Of a stretch of DNA of 64,000 bases, positions 11,905-23,040 are shown piece by piece (within the stretch, counting starts at the first letter, position 1; each line of letters starts with the position of its first letter). The notes beneath the pieces are model-generated. The model made no database searches. It saw nothing but the letters and a program-made list of their open reading frames with translations, and was not told the origin of the DNA. Position numbers and translations under genes: made by a program. This DNA comes from Serilophus lunatus (Eukaryota; Chordata; Aves; Passeriformes; Eurylaimidae), in the NCBI GenBank assembly GCA_013399895.1, contig VXBA01001686.1, forward strand, positions 843,128 to 907,127. Direction: 5' to 3'.

Positions 11905-12480
11905 TCCCAGTTTAGCCTATGTAGGGCTTTACCAAATGATTTATTAAAATCCAAACAGATTATATTCACAACATTTTTTTAGGGAATAAAATAGAAAAGA
12001 GACATTTTGGACTAGTATACCATGATCAGTTTTCTGTAATTCATTTGATATGCTTTTGTTTTCCATTCTGTCATCCAGATTTTTGTGCTATCTGTAGATG
12101 ACTGATGTGTCTGTATTATCAAAATTACTTTTTCCCTCTCTGTCTTTCCTCCCAAGTATATGAACCATATTTGGCTTTCTTCAGTCATGTGGTACTCCCC
12201 CATTTGATGGATTTATTTAATATCCATGCTATCAGACTTGCAATTTCATGTACCAGTACTTTTGGTGTTCTGTGATTAAGATTGTTCTGCCACCCAGACT
12301 TGACAGCAATAAGGTCTTTGGAGTTTGCTTCCATCTCAGTAATTTCTATCCCTGAAAACTTGTTCTTATTAGCTGTCATGTGTCTGCTCCACTGTTCAGC
12401 ATCAGTTTGTTTTTTGGAAAATGAGTGGAGATAGTAATTTCTTTGGGGAGTTAGTGTACATTTCACATGAGGTCTATTCT
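11905..12480 (-). mobile_element. degraded CR1-type LINE, reverse-transcriptase region
   Basis: Minus-strand frames, much interrupted, preserve the order of a CR1 ORF2. A segment resembling the 'GIHPRVLRELA…PLSIIF…SWxxGEVPEDW' block reads HRTPKVLVHEIA…ILNKSIKWG (near 12200-12300). It is followed downstream (lower coordinates) by a decayed 'YLDFSKAF' motif-A block reading CLDFNKSFGKA near 11920-11960. Many stops and frame changes make it an old, dead copy. Assignment to CR1 rather than a related L3/CR1-clade LINE rests on motif order only. Confidence 0.55.
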
Positions 12481-15293
12481 ACTCCAATGAAGAATTTCAT
12501 GCTTCTTTCAGGTGCTGTGTGTGTTTATGTATTATTTAGTGTTTAGTGTTAGTTTTGGGGTTTTTGTTTATTTTTTTTTGTTTTTGTAGTGAAAATATGG
12601 CTGAAGGACTCTTTCATGGTCTATATTCTCTTTTCAGTCCACCTGATTAATTTTCAACAACATTATCTCTGTATCTCATGGACTCTGAGGACATGTGCTT
12701 GTGAGTTAGGATAGCAGAACATATTCAGAAGTTACCCTTTTACAGGTATAAAATCTCCTTTTACTGTTTCTCCTTCACTTGAAGTTAGTAACCAATTGAG
12801 ACTGGACCTTTCTCTTACAAGACTTTCTTTGAGGCTGAGGCTGGTTTAAAAGCTCTATTACTGCTTCCTTTAAGAAATTCAACATTACTACACACACATC
12901 ATGGAGGGTCTTCGCTTTTTTTAGCAATTATGTGGAAGTAAAGGAAGTGGTTATGGGAGAGCAGAAAGATGACACGGGTGCTCTTTCAATAACGTCAAGA
13001 AGACAGAGCCAGTGCAGGCATGTCTGTAAAAAGTGCCACAGACTGCAGGCAGATCTTTTAATTAGTCTGGAGCTAGAGACTTCTTTTTAGCATTGGGCCT
13101 TCTGTGACCTACTAGGGAAGAGGCTCAATATTTTAGAAATACTCCAGAGCAGCTCTGTTGCCAGTGGAGCAGATCACAAAATAAACCCCAGAATTTTAAA
13201 CTGTTTCTGTGGAAGAATTTGAATGCATTGATCTATCTTTCTGGGTTTTTTTAAGAAGCCTAGCAATTAGGAGCTTTGCAGACTTTCAGTGTCAGCTTTT
13301 TCTTTCTGAAGAAAACTCACATAACAAAGAATGATCAAATCTTGGAGTGTGTGCAAATCAACATGGTTTTTGAAAAATTTTAGCCAACTTTAATTGCTCC
13401 GTGCCCAGGATGTAACTCTACAGTGAGTTCTGAATTAATCTAAACAGCATGTACCAGTCTAATTATTTGTGGACAATTCATGGATTTTTTTTGTTGCCTT
13501 CTGAAAGCAAATTGAAAATGCAAAGCAGCAGGGAGCGTTTTTAGTTTTCATCTGTTCTTTGGAAGCACAGAAATTAAGAGCACAGAAATTAAGTAACCCT
13601 GCTTAAAAGGACACAGAAAAAATTACAAGTGGTATGCTGCCATTATTAGCTTTACTCAAGGATCCATCTTGTGTCAGATGAGTCCACCTGACAAACTGTG
13701 GCACTCTGGAAGATGAAGGAGTTTGTGACCCGAAGAGAGTGCTGAGTGATGGGAGGAAGATGTCCACGTATTTTATGCAAGTGCAGGGATACAATTGGGT
13801 TCTAGCTGTCAACATGTGATCAGACAATGAAAGACTATGGCAGAACTGGCCTCATGAAGAACCTGCTCAGTTCTGGCAGGGTTCAATAGCTCCAGTACTG
13901 TGAGACTCAGACTGAACTGTGCTGTTACAGAATTAATTTCAGTAGTACTGCTGTGTTCAAACATGGCCTGACCATGTGAGTCCTGCTAGGGCCAGGTTAG
14001 GTCCATGAAGAACTGCTTGGGTTTCTCCTGAGTTTATCAGTTTGGAGCACTAGACTTGAAATTAATCCATATTTTCATGCTATGCTAATGCTGACTTAGT
14101 CCTCTTCCCAGAACTGGAGTGCTAAAGTACTGAGTTCAGACACACCAGTGTCTTTGCAGAACCAGCCTTTTAGGAGTGAATCAGGACAGGAGACAAAAGT
14201 CTCTGAACTTGACCTGAATTCGTGTGGGTTGTGGTTTTGCTCAGAAGGCCACGGCTTTTTCCTATAAAGGTTTGGGTACCCTGGTACCCTAACCTCAATT
14301 TTTCTGAAATTAATTCCATAAGTATGTGACTGAGGAAAGCAGCATTCCAAGGGCAAACTGCAGACACTGTAAAGTAAAGGTAGGTTGGACTAGCTGAAGC
14401 TGCATCTGTAGTAGATATCTGCCCAAGGCTGGTGTGTGTGTATGACGATGTTTTTTTTTTTAAGATAACACTTAACATGTTCTTCTGACAGGTACAGGTG
14501 AGCCTATAGCAACAGCTTTAAGATGCATATTTTAGATATCTATTTACTTAGTATTCCAGAAAGGACTAAATGTTTGATTCCACATGTCTATACCATGATG
14601 ATCTAAAAATGCTAGGTAGGATTCAAGAATTCTGCTGCTTGTGTACCGGGAACCAGCAGGATTTAGTGAGGTTTTGCATTTTTTTACCTTAAATGAAATA
14701 TAATTTCTTTCTAGATTCAGGATTGTCAGAGACAACAAGTCTAACTAGCTCCCTGCTATTGCAAGTCCTCCATGCCCATTGCCAGTGCCCTTGATCTCTG
14801 ACTCTTTTTGTTCCACACTAGATTTGTCTTCCATTGTTCTGCTCTACAACTGGAGATTATTGAGGGTGTTGGGATGTTTTACACCTGTGCTAAATGTGAG
14901 AATGAAGAATAGATGATTGTGTATTCAGAAATAATGCAGTTACTTGTTTTTCATTTGAGTATCAAAACACAATCTCAGCATGTAATGCACACTGGAGGCA
15001 AACCACACCTCTTTAAGCACAAGTTGATGCCATTTCTTAGTTTTTACATTTGTTTTCTTTTGTTCATATTGCCTCAGCTTCAAGTGGACTAAATTTTAGC
15101 CACTCTTCTTAGCCAAAATTATAAAATCAGTTAGCTGTTCCTCTGGATGATTAGGTCAGACATGTTGGAGAAATGTGATGAGAAATTGCCACTGTGGGTG
15201 TTGTAGCACACATCATCTTTGTATGTATGCCTTGACAGAGATGGGTATCTGGGGAAAACAATCCCTGGAGGAGTTTCCAGCTGAAAATGTTAC
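12481..15293. other. non-coding stretch
   Basis: No gene recognised. It contains a perfect tandem pair of a 15-mer (agcacagaaattaag) at 13564-13593. Frames at 14096-14478 (minus) have no exon structure. Confidence 0.5.
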
Positions 15294-15363
15294 CTTTACA
15301 GGTGCCTGTAACTGTCTCTTGCTGTGAAGAGATTTCAAGCAACTGTAATTCTCGTTTCAGACA
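15294..15363 (-). CDS. candidate short coding exon, product unknown
   Basis: On minus, acceptor …gtcttccatactttcag is followed by 70 bp and donor AAAG|GTAACA. The open frame begins at a codon boundary and reads CLKRELQLLEISSQQETVTG then TCK, with one base left over. It is hydrophilic, possibly helical, with no recognised domain. Its exit phase does not join directly to the 9686-9825 candidate, so at least one further exon would be needed between them. A 43-bp segment near 11.55 kb has compatible phases but weak sites. Exons this short arise by chance in long introns. Confidence 0.22.
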
Positions 15364-16870
15364 CTGAAAGTATGGAAGACAGAAAGATTTTATAATCAAT
15401 ATAGCTGGCTTTTTTTTTTTTTCTTCTTTCCCTGTTAGTGGGAGGAAATGGTGGAGCAGTTTTGTAAACATTGCTAATACTCAGTTTCTGGAGTGGCACT
15501 GGATTTGATAAAAAAACCCTTATCAGAAATCCTGCACTTTAACTGCACAAGATTCAATAGAACTAGGAGGTTAATTATGCAAAAGGTATTTGAAAGGCTG
15601 GAGAGGATGACCAGAAATGTTTACTCCTTCTTTAAAGAAGAAACAACAGCAGAATACAGAACTTACTGTTTTGCAATACAGAAGTGTCAGGCTATGGTAA
15701 CAAATTAGAAGATTAAATCACAGCAGTGCTTTGATTTAAGAAAAAACCAACAAAACCCCCACCCAACACATATGTAAAGATGGTACTATTTGATATTATA
15801 GTAACTTTTCCTGAAATATACAACTTTGATATATAAATAGTATTGCTTATGAAAGAGTAGTCACTGAGTTGCATTTATATTAACGTAAAAATTTAATTTC
15901 TCTTCCAATTTTGTTTACTGGAGGCAATCACAGTTTATACAAGCAGCTATGTTTGTGTTAGGGTGGGTGTTATTGGTATTGAATATTTTAAAGCTATTAG
16001 TTTAAATGCTTTGGGTTTATTTTTTAAAATGTAGAATTAGATTTTGACTTAAATAACATACATAACCTCAAGAAAATAAAATATAACTTATTTGAGTCTT
16101 ATGGTTAAACTAAGCCCATGTTTGCAGGCAAGTTTTTTTTAAAAATCTGATTATCTCGTAGTTGAAGTTTCTGCTCTAATATTTGGAGTGCCATGGACCA
16201 CAGGGAAGATCTCTTTCCATTGTAATTAAATTGAACAGGATCATGTTTATGTTACATATTTGAAGGAATGTAAGAGAGCCCTCTTCAGCAAGAGAAATGC
16301 TGTAGGTAAATGTAGTGTGTTTTGATACAAACAAATGTTTTTTAATGAAGAAAGCTTAGAGACCAAAGTTTGACAACAGCAAAGGCAACTGAAATGACAA
16401 ACACTTGGATAAATGCACCAACTTAAACCCTATATAATTGGTCATGATATGAGCACAATAAAAGAAAGGTTAAGAATCATAAAAATCTCAAAAAACAATA
16501 GCTATGAAATGGTTGGAGCAGAGGGGATAATTGCTCGCCCACCTGTGCTCTCTCTAGCACAAACTGTTCTGTCCTCCCACTGAGGTCAGCATTGCTTAGC
16601 TTTTTGCAGTCCTACTGCTGTAAATGCAGCTGAGAAATCACGGTTATATTGTGAAGATGGCCAGGTTTTAAGTTCAGTAAACCATCTACCCCCATCCCTA
16701 AGAGCTGAAATGAAGTGTTTTTCTTTATGGTTCTAGTTTGAGAGAGTGAATTCTGTCCTGCTGTTCCTTAACATCTCCGGGGCTCTGTGTGGTATCACAA
16801 GGGTTGTTTTCATCTCTCATTCCATTCCAATCTGTAATTCCTCGTCGGTGATGCCGATGTACTATTCAGT
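15364..16870. other. non-coding stretch
   Basis: AT-rich sequence with short A and T tracts. No gene or repeat family recognised. Confidence 0.5.
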
Positions 16871-16906
16871 TTCTTTCCGAGAATTTTTAGATGTTGCACC
16901 TGGATG
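16871..16906 (+). repeat. 36-bp direct repeat, left copy
   Basis: This begins ttctttccgagaattttt and ends gcacctggatg. It matches 17643-17678 at 35 of 36 positions (c/t at position 8). The two copies flank 736 bp of ERV-LTR-like sequence, and identity stops abruptly on both sides. Confidence 0.9.
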
Positions 16907-17642
16907 CTGTTTGGAATTGAACTGGGTGTCCCTGGAGGGTTTTGAAGGCCATGAGCTGCAGTGGTGGCCTCTGGGGCTGCCCTGTGCTGGACATGGCCAC
17001 CTCCACGGGACACAGTAGAGCCCATCAGCCATGAGTGTTGCACCTCTGTGAAGAAGGCAAAAAATACTGGCCAGAGAAAGAAGTGGGAAAAGTGTGACAA
17101 ACAGCAGATGGAAACAGGTCAGATAAGGAGGAGGAGGAGGAGATGCTTCATGGTGCCTGAGCAGATACTGCAGCCAAAGGAGGAGCCCACAAAAATTTTC
17201 CTTAAGGACAGCAGCCTTTAGGGAGAGCTCCTCCCTAGAGCAGGGGAAAAGAGTGTGAGGAAAGGAGTGGCAGAGGGAAATCACTGTGAATTGACTGTAA
17301 TGCCTCCATCCTCCTATTCCACCTCCTCTGCTTAGAAGGTTGGAGATTGGAGGAGTCTGGAGCAGTGAAGTCAAGTATGGGAGGGAAAGGAGGAAGAGTT
17401 TAATATTTCTGTGTTTCTCTTGGCAATAAATTGAAGGAATTTTCCTCATATCAAATCTGTCTTCCCTGTGAAGGTAATTGGTAAGCAATATCCCTGCCAT
17501 TATCTCCGCTTGCAAACTCTGTCATCCTATTGTCATCCTCTGTCCTGCTGAAGAGGAGTGGGCAAGTGGCTGGGTGAGCATTTGGCTGTTTGCCAAGGTT
17601 TCTCAAGCACTTTATGCTTCTGGTGGGTTAAAGGGCAGATAC
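16907..17642 (+). mobile_element. degenerate ERV LTR-like segment
   Basis: This resembles, from memory, a recurrent avian ERV LTR. There is an upstream GC-richer part with a 'gcagtggtggcctctggggctgcc' type of block near 16960, a purine-rich part (ggaggaggaggagga, about 17128), 'gcaggggaaaagagtgtgaggaaaggagtggcagag' near 17240, and an AATAAA at 17425-17430. A U5-like end reads 'tcctgctgaagaggagtgg…gtttgccaagg' to about 17605. Sense orientation is plus. Canonical TG…CA ends and a 4-6 bp target duplication are not seen. The minus-strand 217-codon frame across it is a by-product of composition. Family assignment is inference. Confidence 0.5.
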
Positions 17643-17678
17643 TTCTTTCTGAGAATTTTTAGATGTTGCACCTGGATG
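17643..17678 (+). repeat. 36-bp direct repeat, right copy
   Basis: Second copy of the 16871-16906 repeat, 35/36 identical and offset by 772 bp. It is far longer than a retroviral target duplication. Confidence 0.9.
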
Positions 17679-20600
17679 GCAAGAAACTTTACCTGTGTAT
17701 TATACCCCTGTTGCCTGTTAAGCACAAGTATTCTGTGAAAAGCAGTATATGCAGAGATCTAGTTGAGTTCTTTAAAAAATTACAGCCTGAAAAACACTTG
17801 TACCATTTTTATTTTCAATGCATTTTATTTTATCTGGAATTTTGGTTTATTTATGTTACCTCTTATCTTCCCTCATTGCTGTGGGTAATTGAGAACTCAG
17901 TGCAGTGGCCAAGCAGGGCAGGGCTGTGGGGAGCTGGAGACTGGCACTCCTGCTGAGTCTCTGGGGTGAGGAGTGATGGTCCAGGGGGCTGGGCAGGGAC
18001 AGTGCATGCTGAGGTGTCCTTGGGATCCTGACAAAGCCTGTCTAATATTTTGTTGGCATTTGTATAAAAAATATAGAAGTTAAAAAAAATAATTTTTTTG
18101 TCAAGTTGCACTGACTTCAATGGAGACATTAACCCTACAAGCATCTCTTTGCATTATTTAATCTTTAAGAGGTTGTTTCTCTTAAATTCAAAATAAAATG
18201 GAATGAGACATTAGTGGTGTTTGCAAGCTGAAACAGATGGTTGTTTCTTTGGAGGAAGCTAGTCTGAGGATTGCAACCAAGTCTAATTAAGGAGTTGACA
18301 GATTAAGTCTCTCATCTTTTCTGAGCAATCTGTAGCAAAATTAAGAACAGTAATACTAGAAATAGTTAATTAAAAGTATAATTTTGGCCATGTAAGTTGC
18401 TCCATTGAACTGAATGGGATTTCTCCAGTGATCAGTCATGTGTGCTGAAGTGTTTTCAGAGTTTACATCTTTAATCTGTAAAGATCTAAAGTAAGGTTTT
18501 TCAAACTCAGGCATGTCAAAGCTCAGGAAGTCTAATTTCTGTGGTATTGAAGGCCCTAAAAGTACAGTACTGAGAAATATGTAAACTCTTACTGCACTTC
18601 CACAAAGTTTAGGAGCCTAAGCCTGTTTAGAGCTGTTGAGGTTCTACTCTTAATTCCCTCCTACCCTTAGTTCCTGAATGTGCAGGGTTTTCAGAAGTAT
18701 TTAAGTTTTCAGTGGGACTTTCAGAGGCACCAGGAGAGCTGAGTTATTTTGAAAGGTGGATAGTTTCAATTACTGGAAGTGCTTGTAACATCCATCAGAT
18801 GCCTCTATGTCTTCTGAGCTCAGTAAAAAGGTTGAAATGAGATTTAAACCCAGGTAATGTTGATCATTTTGGGAATATTTGACTTTGATAAAGAGTTTGA
18901 AATATACCTGAAAACGTTTGTTGAGGCAGAACAAGTGTTGCTATACTTTTGGGAAATGGGTTTGCTCAGAGTGGGAAGCAGTTACAATATAGAAGAAAGA
19001 TGAAATGCAGGTAAACTCATCTTTTCTTTTTTTCTCAGCCTTTGAAAAGCCTAGGTGTATTCATTAATATATATCAGGTTTTATCTTGCTCATTTTGAAA
19101 TTTATGAATTTAAAGTAGCGGCACTTAAGCCTTTTGCTCCTAGAAGTATATATTTGAAGGACCATGTTCTTGAGCCTCCTTCTCCTTCATGTTGCTGAAA
19201 AAAGAGCACTTAATATTTTCCATCCACATGAGGAAACCTCAGTATTTCTCTGTCTCATGTTATGGATGACTGTCATGAGTAAAGTGGGGATTGAGGTTTG
19301 CTGAATTATAAAACATAGCATTTGTAGTGCATCAAGAAAAGGGCCATTTGTCATTATTTTGTGTTCGTCTAGATGACATCTTTTGGTGTAGTTGAAGTGT
19401 GCTATTACTATGAGAAGTACAGAAAAAGCCATAGGTTTTCTGTCCTCTGTTAGCATGTGTAAAACAAAATTGAACCATTTAAATTAGTATGTGATGGTAT
19501 ATACTCAAACCTCCATTAAAGTTATTTTTGAATAGGTGCATTTCAAATTGTTCCTAAGAATGGAAAGGATTTCTAATATTTGGCTTCTATTTACCAGTGC
19601 TCATTTCTTTTACTAAAGGTTGTTGCTTAACTCTGTAATTCACAGTCTGTTGATATAACACTTATAAATGTTCTGGAATGCTTTCCACAGTTTGACAAAA
19701 CAAAATTTAAGATGTTGCTAAAGTACTGGTATCTGTCTCTAGAGCAATGAGGTGAAAATTATTGTGAAGACAAGCCTTGTCAAAGTACCCAGTCTTCTTT
19801 GTGAAGTGCAGATACATTTGGTAAAGTTCAGATGCATTTCTTCATCTTACTTTTGTTTTTATAAATGTCTGTGTCTTGTTGCTTAGTTCTTCTAAATGTG
19901 AGATGTAGGAAATGGAACAGATGTTGGTATAACTACTTATTGAGCTCATGGAAGAAATGTGTAAAATGGTATTTTCATTGCTATTATGAATCTATAATTA
20001 CATTTGCTTGTGAGGTTTGAATTGGGTTCTTAACAGGAGAATGTTCAACAGGCAAAAAAAAAATTGAATGGCATAAAACATCATGTGATATTCAAATAAT
20101 GAAAAATGTATCACTTAACAGTGTTTGCATTATTCAGAGTTATACACATACAAGTGTCTGCTCTAATCCCTTGCTAGTATGTTGTCTTGGTAACCAGCTA
20201 CCTGCACACCTGCTCAGCTTCTGCAAGTGAGGGAAAATGGATGGTTATTGGCCACAAATATATTGAAATGGAATACAAAAATCCAGCTGAATATTAATAT
20301 TTAATAAAGCTGTGCCTTCAAACTTCAATGTTTAGTCTCTAGCAGCAAGTTTTACACCCAAACAAAAAGAGATTTGACATCATTTGTGTTCTTTTTGCAG
20401 AGCAGGAAGAAGTCAAATTCATACCTGAAGATCCTATAACATAAAGGAACAATATTCATGGTGTGTATATTAACATAATACTCTGTTATGCTAGTGACAG
20501 TCTGTTGAACGACTGTTTTGGAGTACTTAATAACTGTTGAGGAATTAACCACTTTTCAAAACAGTTTCTATTTGTTACTGAATTAAACTGTCAGTTCCAT

Positions 20601-22557
20601 ATGGGTACATGAGCCTGAGAACCAGAAACTGCTGACAGGAGGTCAGGGGCAGCAGGGCAGGGAGATAAAATGCTGTTAGGACTGGACCTTCTGCTTTGGC
20701 TGAACTTAACTGGCAGAGTTTTACCTCAACTTGAAATAATTTCTCCTTGTTTATAACTACAGCCTTCTGCTGAATTACAAAAGCTTAACGCTGGGGCTTT
20801 AAGAGATGTTAAAAGAGGCCTAGTGGCTCATATGAGCTTTTTGTTCCTTTAACTCCAACCTTATGAATAACTGCCAGAAAAATAGGATTTTTGGCTGACT
20901 AGTATTTCATAAGTATATCTGGAAAAATCTAAAGAAACCAGAAGGTAAGTAAAATACCTAAACAAGTGAGAGTAGGTACCTAAACAAGTTTTTGGTTTTG
21001 GCACAGAGATGGTTGGTATATAATAACAGCCAGAAATAAGCAAGAAAAATGATGTGATTTGGGCATATAAGATGCTCTATATAAACTGATTATATCCCAC
21101 TAAGAAATGTCTTCCTGATGCCTGGACAGAGTGAGCTTGCAGTTACTTATGGCTGTAGTTGTAAACCTTTGCTGATAAGTATGTATCTATATGTACATAT
21201 GTATAGTCCATAGCTGACAAAGAAAGTTATAATCCTGAAAAGGGCAACTACTTGAAGTTAACCAGATGCTTATTTAGCAGATTATCTCCTGGCTATGATA
21301 ACGCATGTCACTTCAGCATTTCTTAAGAATATTTCAGGCATCCATTTCTATGGTATTATACTCAGTCCTGAAGATATAGAGAGAGCCTGTTCAAGATTTT
21401 GAATCATGGGACCTTATTGCTTTAGAAAGATTTCTTCTTGTAGTACAAAAATACGATGTCTTCGTGCCTCTGTAAATTTTTTTCAGTTCTGTTCTAAATT
21501 ATTAAACATTAGGAAATGAAAAGTTATATGGAGTTAAAGGACCAGCTTTTTTGCAATGCAGCTGGAACCTGTATTCACATCTTAATGTACAAGTGGCTTG
21601 TTCTAATAACTACAGTGATGCTCTTTTAAAAATGCCCTTTGCATCTGTTGTTTCTGTAGTGCAGGGTCTTGCATAAATTTCTGGTACAAAGAGTTGAACT
21701 GTGTGGTCTGGTAAGGTGGAATTCAGCTTCCAAAAAAAAAAAAAAGGTGGGAAATCTATTTTTTAAATTTTTTGTAACTATTTTGCTTTCAAAAGTTGGT
21801 TTTAGTCTTTATTTCTTCTCGTATTTCAGTAGCCTTGATAGCATGCTAGGTACTGCTCATGCAGAGGAAGGCAGTTTCATTGTCCTAATGTCTAGGTCAC
21901 GTTGTACAAAACACATGGCAAAACCAAATGAATCATCACAGGAAGAGTTTCAAACTTTAGCTATATTTACTCCTGTGTTTGCTTAGAACTTCTAAGATTT
22001 AAGATGAACTGGATCCTTTTTTAGAATCACATGTATGGATATGTGCATGATTTACATATGTACACAAATAAAAAAATGAAGTTCTGTAGATTTTGCATTG
22101 GCTGTTTTTTGTTAGCTATTGGCATACATCTCTAAGGGTAAATGTGATGTTATTTTATTGGCAGTTCTGAATGCTGGAGGTCAGAATACTTTATAGGAAT
22201 TATGATTTTCTTTTCTTTTGTAATTTTCTGGTGCTGGAGAAATATACTTATTCAGGTCTGCTTTTGGCATCAGCACGATAGGCTTGGACAAGTGGAAGGA
22301 CAATTGTGACTATTTTAGCCCATGGGTTATGTGGTAACAAGCCCAAAGACTTTAACTTGGATTTACACCTCAGGATGAAAGTGGTTTTACTTTCTCAGGA
22401 GTGTGAACTTAATAAATTGAGAACGTTTTGAAGTATAAATTAAAATTCTGTAGTTCAGAAGTATGAGAAAAGATCGCTTTCGCTTTTAGATTGGTTATTC
22501 CTTCTCAGCCATGTGGGAAGGGTGTGTGCAACCCTGACTCTAGTTAAAATTATGTGC
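17679..22557. other. non-coding stretch with weak exon-like segments
   Basis: Mostly AT-rich. A locally GC-richer patch at about 17890-18030 has no recognised identity. Short splice-flanked open segments occur on plus (20903-20944, ending in GTAAGT; 21660-21710, acceptor tttctgtag and donor GTAAGG) and on minus (20725-20769). All are 42-51 bp, too short to call on sequence alone. Confidence 0.45.
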
Positions 22558-23040
22558 TCACTCACCCTACTGCCCTGTACTCAGCCTTGGTGAGACAGCT
22601 GGAGGGCTGTGTCTGGTGCTGTCTGTCTCACTACAAGATACTGGAGTGTGTCCAGCAAAGTGCCATGGAGAAGATCAAAGGGCTTGGAGCGTCTGGCATA
22701 CAAGGAGGGGCTGGGAGTGTTCAGTGTGGAGAAGGGAAGATCAGAGGGATCTTATGTGTAATGACATGACTGAGCGGGAGGGTAAAGAAGATGAAGTCAG
22801 GCTTTTGTCCATGGTCCCTGCTAACAGCATGAGAGGCAATGGGCACTAACTGAGAAACAGGAAAATCTGTCAGAATGCAGCAAAGATTTATTCTTTTGGG
22901 GCAACTGAACACTGGATGAGGTTACTCAGAGTTTGTGGCATCTCCATCTTTGGAGATATTCAAAACCTGATTGGATGCAACCCTGATTTGAGTAGGGGAT
23001 TGGACCAGATGACCTCCAGAAGTCCCTTCCAAAATGAATA
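22558..23040 (+). mobile_element. CR1 LINE, 3' part
   Basis: The plus strand follows a CR1 from the C-terminal end of ORF2 into the 3' UTR. 'YSALVRQLEG' (about 22570) corresponds to the conserved 'LYSALVRPHLEY'. 'gtgtccagcaaagtgccatggagaagatcaaagggcttgga' corresponds to 'RVQRRATKMIRGLE'. Then come 'MVPANSMRGNGH', 'ttggagatattcaaaacctg' and the terminal 'ggggattggaccagatgacct…cttcc'. Frameshifts and deletions show it is inactive. Confidence 0.85.

Noticed and set aside
16862..17515. 217-codon minus-strand frame
   Set aside because: It runs antisense through an LTR-like segment and its composition (Pro/Ser/Leu/His) follows the purine-rich plus strand. It has no motif or start context.
21660..21710. 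51-bp segment with acceptor tttctgtag and donor GTAAGG
   Set aside because: Two frames are open and its phases do not fit between the other plus candidates, so it was not called as an exon.
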